Below the pieces are notes generated by a model. That model was not told the DNA's origin and did not search any database. It worked only from the letters and a program-made list of their open reading frames with translations. DNA of 64,000 nucleotides from NCBI RefSeq assembly GCF_937900395.1, contig NZ_CALCDX010000151.1, positions 1 to 64,000 on the forward strand, written 5' to 3'. Source of the DNA: an uncultured Caulobacter sp. Lineage in GTDB: Bacteria > Pseudomonadota > Alphaproteobacteria > Caulobacterales > Caulobacteraceae. Position 1 is the stretch's first letter; every line of letters starts with the position of its first letter. Of the stretch, positions 40,805 to 49,159 are shown one piece after another. A program made the position numbers and the translations under genes.

Positions 40805-41116
40805 CTAGGCGCCGCCCTCTGTTCGGAAGCGCGCCTTGGCCGGATAAACGACCCCCACGCCGACGTCGCTGGTTGAGGTCCGGGCGCCGAGCGCGACCCA
40901 TGTCTGCAGATCCGCGATGCGGTAAACGACCCTGCCGCCGAGCTTCGAATAGGCTGGCCCCGTTCGGTAGGAGCGATGCTTTTCCATGGTCCTTGGCGAG
41001 AGGCTGACGAAGCGCGCCGCCTCCTTCGTGTAGAGCAGCCGGGGTGGCGGGAGCAGTTCATAGTGCGTGTGGGACTCGTGACTGGCGAACCGGAAGCGGC
41101 TCGTCTTGCAAGACAT
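40805..41116 (-). CDS. AlpA/excisionase-like HTH protein
   Basis: This 103-residue protein has the HTH segment LLYTKEAARFVSLSPRTMEKHRSYRTGPAYSKLGGRVVYRIADLQTWV. It is of the RdfS/AlpA recombination directionality type seen in rhizobial ICEs. In those elements such proteins steer integrase toward excision. The element's integrase is not in the window. The 168-bp gap upstream, shared with the divergent gene at 41351, shows no clear repeat. Confidence 0.75.
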   Translation of the reverse strand: MSCKTSRFRFASHESHTHYELLPPPRLLYTKEAARFVSLSPRTMEKHRSYRTGPAYSKLGGRVVYRIADLQTWVALGARTSTSDVGVGVVYPAKARFRTEGGA

Positions 41117-41350
41117 CTGGCGACGGCCGTTACCCTACCGGCCGCCCGCCACGATCTGACTCCGCCCGCCCTCGTATCGCCAACTCCGCTTTTCGTACGC
41201 GCTGGGCGCTATCGACATCGCCTGGTCCCGGTCTTGCCCCGGGCCGGGTTGCTTGAACGCCCCGCCGCGCCAAGGTGAAGGCCCATGAGCCCACGTGAAT
41301 GGACGGCCCCGATCCGGTGGGCGCCGGCGCGGGCGCCGGGAGCCGACCTC

Positions 41351-41602
41351 ATGGCCGACGAGAAGTTCCTGACCACCGAGGAGGTCGCCGAGCGCTATCG
41401 CGGCGAGGTCTCGATCGGCACCCTCGAAAATTGGCGCGCCCAACGCATCGGCCCTCCCTTTGTCAAAATCGGCAAGGCCGTGCTCTATCCGATCGAGGAA
41501 TTGGACGCCTGGGACCGGCGGAATCTCGTCAGCTGCGACGACGCCAAGGTCGTGGGACGCCGCCGCCTGCGATCCGATGGCGAACCCCTCCCATTTCGCT
41601 AG
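41351..41602 (+). CDS. Second AlpA-like HTH protein
   Basis: This 83-residue protein has the HTH core FLTTEEVAERYRGEVSIGTLENWRAQRIGPPFVKIGKAVLYPIEELDAW. The ATG at 41351 has a GGGAG site; an upstream ATG at 41285 lacks one. It is likely the last ICE-type gene on this side. The following 190 bp (41603-41791) hold nothing I can name. Confidence 0.7.
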   Translation: MADEKFLTTEEVAERYRGEVSIGTLENWRAQRIGPPFVKIGKAVLYPIEELDAWDRRNLVSCDDAKVVGRRRLRSDGEPLPFR

Positions 41603-41791
41603 CATCGGGACCACCGGCCTTGAGGCGGGCCGTTCGACGAGGCTGACGGGCGGCGGCGGACGTGGTCAACGACGGCGCGTCCGCGCGCGCGGGTTGATGT
41701 GGATCATTGTCTTTGCGGCGGACGGCGCTGAAGATGGTGTTTCAGATGCAGCGCTCTGGGCTTCCTGGAGCTGACACCGATCGGTCCAGAG

Positions 41792-42285
41792 ATGCAGAAC
41801 CGCGGGACGTCACTTGATCATCCGACTTCGCGCCGCGGTCTGCGAGGCTGCGCGGTCGCCTTGATCGGCCTGTGTGGGGCCTATCAGGTCTGGCTCGGGA
41901 CCTATTTCAAAGGCCGCCGGTCCTTGCGGAGGACCTGCGCTTCTTCGGCGTCGGACACGACGCGCTCAGGGCCGCCCAGCCCCGCCTCGAACCATGGTTG
42001 CACCTGGTGTTCACGGTGCTCGGCGGACAGATGGCGGCCGTCGGCGTGCTCGTGATCGGCGCGAGCGTTCGGCTCGGCCACCGGAAAGCCAGCCGCAGCG
42101 AGCTTGCCCTGTTGGCCGTGGCCGGCACCCTGTCGGTCGGAACGATGGCCGCGGTGAATTTCGCCTTGGGATCGGACTTTCGCTGGCTGCTGATCTTGCC
42201 GGCCGGACTGTGGCTTCTTAGTCTTGTGCTGGCGCTGGGCGGCCCGCCAGGGCCTGCATGGGCGGAGGACCGTCATGCCCGATGA
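41792..42285 (+). pseudogene. Frameshifted membrane protein
   Basis: Two frames join to one likely protein. The first reads LRGCAVALIGLCGAYQVWLGTYF and the second RPPVLAEDLRFFGVGHDALRAAQPRLEPWLHLVFTVLGGQ, with three further membrane helices to the end. The join is near 41908-41912 at an A-run (AAA). One missing base there would restore YFKRPPVL. It could be true decay or a base-calling error. The ATP-grasp gene starts inside its last 11 bases. The family is not recognised. Confidence 0.55.
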
Positions 42286-43561
42286 CAGCGGCGCCAGAGG
42301 CGATCTTGACGCGGTGCTGAACAGGGATTGCTTTTGCATCACATTGGATGGCGCCGGCCTGCGGGCGGCGATCGAGGCGCAAACGCGCGACGCGGACCTT
42401 CTCGCCGCGCTGCTGTCGGCCAGGCCCCACCTTTTCTCCCAAGGCCCGGTGTTCCTCTCCAGCCGCGACCTGTCGGCCATGGCCGATGTTGTCGCCGCCA
42501 TCGAGGCGGCCGCGCAGAGCCCGGCCTATCAGGCGACGGTTCTGGAGTGGGCTCCCGACATCGCCCGTGCGGATTTGGGTCCGCGCGGCGTCTTCATGGG
42601 CTACGACTTTCACCTGGGCCCAGATGGCCCCAGGCTCATCGAGGTCAACACCAACGCCGGCGGCGCCTTCCTCAACGCCTTCCTCGCGCGGGCGCAGACC
42701 GCCTGCTGCCGTGAAGCCGAGGCGGCGTTGGGCGCGCCCCTGCTCGCCCAATTCGAGCCCGCGGTCTGGCGCATGTTCCTCACCGAATGGCGCCTGCAAG
42801 GGCGGCTAAGCCCGCCGCGGACCATCGCCCTGGTCGATGATGGCCCCCAGGACCAGTACCTCTACCCCGAGTTTCTCATCGCCCAGCGTTTCTTTGAACG
42901 GCAAGGCTTGAAGGCCTGGATCCTCGACCCGGCCCAACTGCGCTTCGCCGAGGGCGGGTTGCGGCACGAAGGGGAGACGATCGACATCGTTTATAATCGC
43001 CTGGTCGATTTCTCGCTCGAGGCCGCCGAGCATAGGGCCCTGCGGGAGGCTTATCTGGCCGGGGCGGTCGTGGTCACGCCCAATCCGCGCAACCACGCCC
43101 TGTTCGCCGACAAGCGCAACCTGGCCCTGTTGTCCGATCCGTCAGCCGCCGCGCGTTGGGGACTATCGCCGGATCAACAGAACAGCCTTACGGCCGTTCC
43201 GCCGACCACCCTGGTCACCGCCCAGAACGCCGAAGGGCTGTGGACCAGGCGCAAGGGGCTGTTCTTCAAGCCCGCCGGCGGTCATGGCGGCAAGGCGGTC
43301 TATCGCGGCGACAAGCTGACCCAGCGCGTCTGGTCGCAGATCCAGCAGGGCGGCTACATCGCCCAGGGGCTGGCCCCGCCCAGCGAGCGCCGGATCCGGA
43401 TCGACGGCGAGATTCAGAGCCTGAAGCTCGACGTGCGCCTCTACACCTATCGCGGCGCGCCGCTGCTGCTCGCCGCCCGCGTCTATCAGGGCCAGACGAC
43501 CAATTTTCGGACCCCCGGCGGGGGCTTCGCGCCGGTCTTCGTCCTCGATGCCTTGGACTAG
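42275..43561 (+). CDS. ATP-grasp-like (glutathione synthetase-type) protein
   Basis: This 428-residue protein has an ATP-grasp layout. FMGYDFHLGPDGPRLIEVNTNAGGAF resembles the substrate/metal region, and WTRRKGLFFKPAGGHGGKAVYRGDKL resembles the lid and P-loop of glutathione synthetases. It would form a peptide or amide bond with ATP, but the substrate is unknown. The start ATG at 42275 overlaps the previous frame. It probably belongs to the host or the copper region and not to the ICE core. Confidence 0.65.
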   Translation: MPDDSGARGDLDAVLNRDCFCITLDGAGLRAAIEAQTRDADLLAALLSARPHLFSQGPVFLSSRDLSAMADVVAAIEAAAQSPAYQATVLEWAPDIARADLGPRGVFMGYDFHLGPDGPRLIEVNTNAGGAFLNAFLARAQTACCREAEAALGAPLLAQFEPAVWRMFLTEWRLQGRLSPPRTIALVDDGPQDQYLYPEFLIAQRFFERQGLKAWILDPAQLRFAEGGLRHEGETIDIVYNRLVDFSLEAAEHRALREAYLAGAVVVTPNPRNHALFADKRNLALLSDPSAAARWGLSPDQQNSLTAVPPTTLVTAQNAEGLWTRRKGLFFKPAGGHGGKAVYRGDKLTQRVWSQIQQGGYIAQGLAPPSERRIRIDGEIQSLKLDVRLYTYRGAPLLLAARVYQGQTTNFRTPGGGFAPVFVLDALD

Positions 43562-43893
43562 CGCATCTTGGGACGCGCCGCCGCGACACTCGCCGGGCGG
43601 TCGGCTGGCGCCGAAAAGTGCTCGGCGGCGTCGCGCGCCATCCGGCCCACGCACCAGCGCGCATAGGCGGGGGCCGTCAGGAGCCCAAGCAGGCGGCCGG
43701 CTTGGCCCTTGGGAAGCGCGTAGCGGATCCAGACTCGCAGCTTCGAACCGTTGGGCGTGGGCGAGCGATCAAGGCCCATCTTGTCGGCTTAAAGGATGAG
43801 CAGGCGGGTGGCGCCGGTGGTTCGCCAGGCCTTGGGACGGTGCGGATCGCGTTTGGTCACGACCTCGTCGACCGCCAGAGAAAGGCCGATCTT
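43562..43893 (-). pseudogene. Broken SRPBCC-family copy
   Basis: The minus strand reads LSLAVDEVVTKRDPHRPKAWRTTGATRLLIL, then a stop codon, then ADKMGLDRSPTPNGSKLRVWIRYALPKG. It lines up with the intact SRPBCC gene at 44065-44568 (LFVDEVVTARDRPHSKQW, MGFDITPTALGSRLTVWIDYDLPTG). The in-frame TAA replaces a Ser codon, and the 5' half is missing where the AT-rich tract begins. A shorter frame from 43779 might be translated but lacks most of the fold. Confidence 0.75.
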
Positions 43894-44064
43894 AGCAATT
43901 CATGAAATCGCAAAATCCAACTATTATTCTCTATACGGGATACCAATAGCTAATTCTCAGAAAAATATCGCAACATCAATAATGCTCAGTATTGAATAAC
44001 AATCTGACGGACTTTATAAGATATTTGTTGGCTTTCATGCAAAATACGAACCTGGCTAGCGCAA
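43894..44064. other. AT-rich tract without genes
   Basis: About 170 bp of strikingly AT-rich DNA lies in a very GC-rich window. It holds no open frame I would support. It has an inverted repeat TCAATA/TATTGA (43976-43995). It separates the broken SRPBCC copy from the intact one and probably marks an insertion or deletion event. Confidence 0.6.
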
Positions 44065-44568
44065 TCACTTTCCGCCACGCTTGCCTTTAAAGTATTTCAC
44101 AGCGTCAGCCGTCGTGCCGCCAAGGCACCAACGCCCGTAGAACCTCCCCAATAGCAAGCCGAGCCATCGGCGCGGCCCGGTTGGAAGATCGTAGTCGATC
44201 CAAACCGTGAGGCGAGAGCCCAAGGCTGTGGGCGTTATGTCGAACCCCATGCGATAGCCCGATAGAATGACGAGCTGTGAAGCGCCCGCCGTTTCCCACT
44301 GTTTTGAATGGGGTCGGTCCCGGGCCGTGACCACCTCGTCGACAAACAAGCGCAATCCCAAAGCCGAGCCGTCCATTCGAATATGGGAGCCCACGACCTG
44401 GCCGCGCCCTTCGTCGAAGTCGTACGACATCCGGCCGCCGGCCATCATCATGGACGACTTGGTCATATGGGCGGCCAGACGGGTCTGATCGTCGAGGTGG
44501 TCAAACACCTCGTCGGGCGTGGCGGTCAGGTCCACCGTCTGGCTTAATTGGCTGCCCATACGACCCAA
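44065..44568 (-). CDS. SRPBCC-family protein
   Basis: This 167-residue protein has the START/Bet v1-like fold (polyketide cyclase type). LSQTVDLTATPDEVFDHLDDQTRLAAHM begins it, and FVDEVVTARDRPHSKQWETAGASQLVILSGYRMGFDITP and TVWIDYDLP follow. It binds hydrophobic ligands in the family; no ligand is known here. A broken relative lies just beyond the AT-rich tract, so this pair came from a duplication or recombination. Confidence 0.75.
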   Translation of the reverse strand: MGRMGSQLSQTVDLTATPDEVFDHLDDQTRLAAHMTKSSMMMAGGRMSYDFDEGRGQVVGSHIRMDGSALGLRLFVDEVVTARDRPHSKQWETAGASQLVILSGYRMGFDITPTALGSRLTVWIDYDLPTGPRRWLGLLLGRFYGRWCLGGTTADAVKYFKGKRGGK

Positions 44569-44580
44569 GCCTTCTGCGTC

Positions 44581-44862
44581 CTACTTCTTCTCGCCCGCCA
44601 TCTTCGCGGCGCAGGTCTTATGCATCTGCTCCATTTCGGCCTTGGTCAGGGCCTTGCCGTTTGGCCAGGTCGGAGCGCCGGTCTTGTCGCGCCCATGATC
44701 ATGCGGCGCCGTGCGGTCCATGGCCTTGCCCATGACCGACTTGCACATTTCGTGCGTCGGCGCGTCGGCGGCAGCTGGACGGGTCGCGGTCTGTTGCTGC
44801 TGGGCAAAAGCCGTTCCCGAGACGGTCAGGACGAGTATCGAGGCGATAGCGAGCGCGCGCAT
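44581..44862 (-). CDS. Small exported protein of copper region
   Basis: This 93-residue protein has a signal peptide (MRALAIASILVLTVSGTAFAQ). A short mature part follows with His/Met and two Cys (THEMCKSVMGKAMDRTAPHDHGRDK, then MEQMHKTCAAKM). The ATG at 44862 gives the signal peptide; the frame upstream is not needed. A metal-binding periplasmic role is inferred from composition and neighbours. It is divergent from the DUF2933 gene with a TTGAT-N4-ATCAA palindrome between them. Confidence 0.7.
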   Translation of the reverse strand: MRALAIASILVLTVSGTAFAQQQQTATRPAAADAPTHEMCKSVMGKAMDRTAPHDHGRDKTGAPTWPNGKALTKAEMEQMHKTCAAKMAGEKK

Positions 44863-44916
44863 GGCGTTCCTCCGTTGCAAGTGTGTTCCATGATGCGCGC
44901 CGCCCCGACCATCGCC

Positions 44917-44930
44917 TTGATCCGGATCAA
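44917..44930. promoter_or_regulatory. FNR/FixK-type box
   Basis: TTGATCCGGATCAA (44917-44930) is a perfect 14-bp palindrome matching the TTGAT-N4-ATCAA site of FNR/FixK regulators in alphaproteobacteria. It lies 54 bp before the DUF2933 ATG and 54 bp before the divergent small gene. Oxygen or redox control of these genes is inferred. Confidence 0.65.
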
Positions 44931-44984
44931 TGCCCAAATCCCCGCCTTGCCTAGTCTGGACGGAAAATCGGTGGAGCACGGCCG

Positions 44985-45254
44985 ATGCCGTTGAACCTTA
45001 CAAACCGCGCCCTCGCCTTGGCCGCGCTGTCGTCCGGCCTTGTTCTGTCCTTCTTCGTCCTGCGCGAACACTGGGCTCACGCCCTGGGCCTGGCGCCCTA
45101 TCTGCTCCTGCTGGCCTGTCCCCTGATGCACCTGTTCCATCACGGTCATGGCGGTCATCGCCACGGCCGCGACGGACCTGCCCAGGCGCCGCCCCCAAAG
45201 CCGACGCCTGAGGGCCGCGTGGCATTGGGCGATGAACGGCTTGAGGCGTTTTGA
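44985..45254 (+). CDS. DUF2933 small membrane protein
   Basis: This 89-residue protein has two hydrophobic helices (LALAALSSGLVLSFFVL and YLLLLACPLMHLF), followed by the His-rich stretch HHGHGGHRHGRDG. This layout matches DUF2933, a small membrane family often found with copper and heavy-metal genes. Metal binding by the His cluster is inferred. It is the first plus-strand gene of the copper region, before copC-copD. Confidence 0.8.
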   Translation: MPLNLTNRALALAALSSGLVLSFFVLREHWAHALGLAPYLLLLACPLMHLFHHGHGGHRHGRDGPAQAPPPKPTPEGRVALGDERLEAF

Positions 45255-45317
45255 GGGATCGGGCCGCGTCCCGCGTAGACACGTAGGACAAAGTCGCCCT
45301 TCAACAGGACCCGCCCC

Positions 45318-45680
45318 ATGACCTATCGCGCTTTCCTCGCCACCGCCGTTCTGTCGGCCTCGATCCTGGCCGGCGGCCAGGCCAGCGCCCACGCCAAGCT
45401 GGTGGCCTCCGATCCGGCGGCAAACGCCACGGTCGCCGCGCCCAAGACCATCCGCCTGACCTTCAATGAAAAGCTCGCCCCGGCCTTCTCGAGCTTCGAG
45501 CTGGCCATGGCCGACGGCATGAAGGCGCCGGTCAAGACCAGCGTCTCGGCCGATCGCAAGACCATCACCGGCGCGCCCAAGGGCCGGCTGATGGCGGGCG
45601 CCTACAAGCTCACCTGGCACGCGGCCGCCGCCGATGACGGTCACCGCATGGATGGGACCCTGGCCTTCACGGTGAAGTAG
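45318..45680 (+). CDS. copC: CopC periplasmic copper-binding protein
   Basis: CopC binds copper in the periplasm and passes it on, usually to CopD. The 120-residue protein has a signal peptide ending ASA, then HAKLVASDPAANATV, whose first His is the classic CopC metal ligand. PKTIRLTFNEKL and a C-terminal HAAAADDGHRMDGTLAF follow, with the other His ligands. It is 3 bp before copD, so the pair is coupled. Confidence 0.92.
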   Translation: MTYRAFLATAVLSASILAGGQASAHAKLVASDPAANATVAAPKTIRLTFNEKLAPAFSSFELAMADGMKAPVKTSVSADRKTITGAPKGRLMAGAYKLTWHAAAADDGHRMDGTLAFTVK

Positions 45681-45683
45681 CCG

Positions 45684-46610
45684 ATGGAGACCGCGGTAGT
45701 CCTCGTTCGCTGGGCGCAATATGTGACGTGCTTCGTCCTGGCGGGCGGCGCGCTCTTCGCGCTCTACGCTCTGCCGGCCGCCGGCCCGTCCAGCGCCGCG
45801 GCGCTAGGTTGGCCGCGCCGGCTCCTGGCGGGCTGCGCCGCCCTGCTGGTCCTGGCCAGCCTTCTGGGTCTCGTGCTGCAAACCGCCGTGGTCGCCGGGT
45901 CGCTTACCGCGGCGCTGGATCCCTCGACCTTGGCCTCGGTGGTCAGCGAGATGGCGATGGGCGCGGCCTCGCTCGCGCGGGCCATGGCCGCGGTCGTGGC
46001 GCTGGCTGTGCTTATGCTCGCGCGGCCCGGCCGGGCCGCCTGGATCGCCGCGTCAGCGCTCGGCGCCGTCGCAGCGGCGAGCATGGCCTGGATGGGCCAT
46101 GGCGCGGCCACCGAGGGTCCGGGCGGGGGCCTGCACCTGGCGGCCGACATCGCCCACCTGGCGGCGGCCGCCGTGTGGGTCGGCGCCCTGGTGTTCTTTC
46201 TGGGGCTGGCCGGGGTCAGTCGGCGTGACGCGCGACAGGCGCCGACCTTCCATGCCGCCCTGGCGGGTTTCTCGGGCATCGGCTCGGGCGTCGTCGCCGT
46301 GCTGGTCGCCAGCGGCCTGATCAACAGCTGGTTCCTCGTCGGGCCCATGGGCGTTGCGGCCCTGGTCCGCACGCCCTACGGGCTTCTTCTGCTTCTCAAG
46401 CTCGTTCTCTTCGGCGCCATGGTCGTGCTGGCCGCCGCCAACCGGTTTCGCCTGACCCCGGCCCTGCGCGAAGCCCTGGTCGAGCCGGCGCCGCCCAGCA
46501 CGGCGGTCAAGGCGCTGCGCCGCAGTCTCGTGCTGGAACTGAGCGCGGCGATGGCGCTCGTCGCCGTGGTCGCCTGGCTAGGGCGTCTCGCGCCGATCAG
46601 CGCGCAATAG
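45684..46610 (+). CDS. copD: CopD copper transport membrane protein
   Basis: CopD is a multi-helix inner-membrane protein proposed to move copper from CopC. The 308-residue product has about eight hydrophobic helices. It has the family segment AWMGHGAATEGPGGGLHLAADIAHLAAAAVWVGALVFF, rich in membrane His residues, and NSWFLVGPMGVAALVRTPYGLLLLLKL near the end. Order and spacing after copC support the name. Confidence 0.9.
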   Translation: METAVVLVRWAQYVTCFVLAGGALFALYALPAAGPSSAAALGWPRRLLAGCAALLVLASLLGLVLQTAVVAGSLTAALDPSTLASVVSEMAMGAASLARAMAAVVALAVLMLARPGRAAWIAASALGAVAAASMAWMGHGAATEGPGGGLHLAADIAHLAAAAVWVGALVFFLGLAGVSRRDARQAPTFHAALAGFSGIGSGVVAVLVASGLINSWFLVGPMGVAALVRTPYGLLLLLKLVLFGAMVVLAAANRFRLTPALREALVEPAPPSTAVKALRRSLVLELSAAMALVAVVAWLGRLAPISAQ

Positions 46611-46619
46611 CCGCAACGT

Positions 46620-47721
46620 TCAGAGCACCGGTTCGTGCGCCGGCTCGGGCGTGGGGCGCCGCGCGAAGGGATCGCGCGCCCGCAACCAGTTACGCGCAGG
46701 CCGTTCGACAAGATGGTAGGCGACCATCGCGGCCAGCTGACAGGCCACGAACGCTCCTGCCCAGGCCAAGGCGATCCCGGCGCCGGACAGGTCTGGCGCC
46801 AGCCTTTCCAGAGCGTGGAAATAGACGATGTCGGCCGGAAGGTGGACCATGTAGAGGCTGTAGGAGACCTCGCCGAGATAGACGAGCGCCGGCGCCGACA
46901 TCGCGCCTGGCTTCGCGGCCTTGGACGTCTCGGCCAGGCAGAAGATCAGCATAGCCAGACCCGGCCAGATATAGAGATCGCTCAGTCGCAGGTTGGCGGC
47001 GATCGCCACCCAGACCGTCGCGGCGAGCGCGCCGAATCCGGCCATGCCGGCCGGCAGGCTCAGGCTCGATCCCAAGCGATGCAGGGCCGCGCCCATCAGG
47101 AAGGCCGGGATGATCCGCAAGGCGCCGATCTGGGCGCTCATGTCGGTGAACAGCACCCCGCGCCCCTGGGCCGTCAGGAACATGGCGACGAACAGGGCGA
47201 GCACGGCGAGGACGAAGAGGCGTGGCCAACGCCTCAGCGACACCGAGGCGATGGCCGCGACCGGAAAGCCGAGGTAGGCGAACCACTCAGCCGAGATCGA
47301 CCAGGAGGGGAAGTTCCATTGCACGGTGGGCGTCGTGCCCCAGGCATGCACTAGCAACAGGTGCTGGGGGAGCATGCGCGGGTCGAACGCCTGGGGATCG
47401 AAGCGGACGCCCAGCTTCAAGGCCGCGAGCCAGATGGCGATCGTCGCGGCCAGGGTGACCAGATGGACGGGATAGACGCGCCAGGCGCGCCCAAAGGAAG
47501 GAGCCGTAGTTGAACCGTCGCTCGGCCCAGGCCCGCGTATAGACGTGGCTGAGGATGAAACCCGACAGGATGAAGAAGAGGTCGACGCCGAGGTAGCCCT
47601 TGGCGGCCAGGCCAAAGCGCTCGAGACCAAGGTCCAGGTGGTTGCGGAAATGATAGACGAGCACCCACAGCGCCGCGCAGATGCGCAACGACGTGAGCGG
47701 ACGGATGTCCGACGGATACAT
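46620..47721 (-). pseudogene. Frameshifted acyltransferase-3 (OafA-type) gene
   Basis: Two frames cover one membrane acyltransferase. The first (47721 to about 47475) reads LTSLRICAALWVLVYHFRN, then GYLGVDLFFILSGFILSHVYTRAW and FLWARLAR. The second continues VYPVHLVTLAA, then WSISAEWFAYLGFPV to the end. The join near 47475 lies at CGTCTATCCC, where one extra or two lost bases shift the frame. A base error or true decay are equally possible. It would modify cell-surface sugars if active. Confidence 0.75.
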
Positions 47722-47774
47722 GGCCCCTCCCCCGAGGCAATGGTTGGAGCCGGCGAGCGCCGGCCCGATGGGCG

Positions 47775-48095
47775 CTAGAGCGCGGTCAGGCCGACGATGG
47801 TCTGGCCCCGCAGCTTGAAGCGCACCTTGGTCCCGACGCTCAGGCCCTTCAGGAGGGTCGGATCAGCGACCTTGAAGGCCATGGTCATCGGCGGCCACTT
47901 CAGCGCCGGGATCGCTTCATGGGCCAGAGTGATCTTGGCGGCCTTGGCGTCGATGGCGCGCACGACGCCGACCGCCTCGACCGGCGCGCTCGCCTCAACC
48001 GCATGCGCCGCAGGGTCCATAGCGCTCATCTGGGCGGCCGCCGGCTGGGCCAGCAGGGTCAGGGCGTTCGCAAGAGCGATGGACAGCATCTTCAT
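47775..48095 (-). CDS. CusF-like copper-binding periplasmic protein
   Basis: This 106-residue protein has a signal peptide (MLSIALANALTLLAQPAAAQ) and a CusF_Ec-type fold: GVVRAIDAKAAKITLAHEAIPALKWPPMTMAFKV. The Trp-Pro-x-Met-x-Met unit is the hallmark of Cu(I) ligation in CusF (Met-Met-Trp-His). It lies 23 bp after copB on the same strand and is the last gene of this unit. The ATG at 48095 is preferred over the longer frame. Confidence 0.85.
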   Translation of the reverse strand: MKMLSIALANALTLLAQPAAAQMSAMDPAAHAVEASAPVEAVGVVRAIDAKAAKITLAHEAIPALKWPPMTMAFKVADPTLLKGLSVGTKVRFKLRGQTIVGLTAL

Positions 48096-48118
48096 GGAAG
48101 CCTCGCTAGGATCGATGG

Positions 48119-49159
48119 TCAAAACCAGGCCCTCAGGCCGAGCACGAAACTGGTCTCGGTGACCTCGTCGCCGCGCAGCCGGGCGAAGTCCGCGGCGCGC
48201 CCGAACCGCTTGGATAGGGCGACGCCGACATATGGCGCGAATTGGCGCCGAACCTCATAGCGAAGGCGCAATCCGAGCTCGCCGCTCGAGAGCCCCGAAC
48301 CGATCGCCGCTTCGGGGATGTCTTGGGCGGCGAAGTTGAGTTCGGTGCGCGGCTGCAGGATCAGGCGCTGGGTGAGGCGCCAGTCGATCGCCCCTTCGGC
48401 GCGCGCGAGGACATCGCCCTTGCTGGAAACGAACACCGCTCCGCCCGCCTCGATCCAGTAGGGCAACAGGGTTTCGAACCCGACGGCGGCATAGGTGCGC
48501 GACTTGGGCTCGACATCCTGGCGCAAGCCCACCTGCAAGTCGGTATAGAGCGCCACGGGCCTGGAATAGAGCGCCTGCACCTCGCTGGCCTGAACGCCGT
48601 GACGGCCGCCCTCGCCCTCGGATTTGATCACCAGGCGATTGAGGTCGCCGCCGAACCAAGCCTCGCCGTCCCAGTGATAGCCGTTGCCCCCGGCCTGGGC
48701 GCGGTATTCCAGGAGGTTGGCCATCACCTGCGAGACCTGGGCGCCGCCATGCTCCTGCCGGAGCACGGCGCGAGCCCGGTCCATGGCGGCCGGATCGAAG
48801 ACCCTGTCGGCCAGATGGTCGGTGGGCGGCGCCGGCGGAGCTGTTTCGTGATCGGGCAAGGGCGGCGGTCCCATCGCTTCGGCCGGGCGTTCCGATTGAC
48901 CGGAGACAGCCAGGCCGGGCATGGCGCCCATGTCGTGGCCGGCGTGGGGGTCGGTCGCCGGCGCGACCTGCGTCTGAGGCATGGCCATGGCCGGCATGGC
49001 GCCCATGTCGTGTCCGGCATGGGGGTCGGCGGCTGGAGGCGGGGCCGCCGGCGCAGGCTTGGAACTGGGCGCGGCTGGCGCGCCGGCGTGGCCGGCGTGC
49101 TGGGCCAGGGCCGGCGCGGCCCACAGGACCGGCAAGAGGGCGATCAGCGAGGCCTTCAT
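48119..49159 (-). CDS. copB: CopB outer-membrane copper resistance protein
   Basis: CopB is an outer-membrane barrel that binds copper. The 346-residue protein has a signal peptide ending ALAQ, then a His/Met-rich spacer with DPHAGHDMGAMP repeated. The CopB domain follows: DRVFDPAAMDRARAVLRQEHGGAQVSQVMANLLEYR, then SEGEGGRHGVQASEVQALYSRPVALYTDLQVGLRQD, ending in an aromatic AWF. Its start overlaps the copA stop. Confidence 0.92.
   Translation of the reverse strand: MKASLIALLPVLWAAPALAQHAGHAGAPAAPSSKPAPAAPPPAADPHAGHDMGAMPAMAMPQTQVAPATDPHAGHDMGAMPGLAVSGQSERPAEAMGPPPLPDHETAPPAPPTDHLADRVFDPAAMDRARAVLRQEHGGAQVSQVMANLLEYRAQAGGNGYHWDGEAWFGGDLNRLVIKSEGEGGRHGVQASEVQALYSRPVALYTDLQVGLRQDVEPKSRTYAAVGFETLLPYWIEAGGAVFVSSKGDVLARAEGAIDWRLTQRLILQPRTELNFAAQDIPEAAIGSGLSSGELGLRLRYEVRRQFAPYVGVALSKRFGRAADFARLRGDEVTETSFVLGLRAWF

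Larger units (their letters stand above)
1..41602. mobile_element. Putative integrative conjugative element (partial)
   Basis: The stretch carries mating-pair formation genes (trbE-D-C-B), a coupling protein, a relaxase, a lytic transglycosylase, a TraF-like peptidase, DUF736, ParB-like and ArdC genes at the left, and DUF6499/DUF2285/AlpA-like regulators at the right. Cargo between them includes two defence cassettes near the relaxase, a QueC-like operon and a lasso peptide locus. The limits are inferred: the left end lies outside the window, and the right end is placed after the last ICE-type regulator, although the copper island could also be cargo. No integrase or attachment site was identified, so an integrated conjugative plasmid is an alternative. 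Confidence 0.6.
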
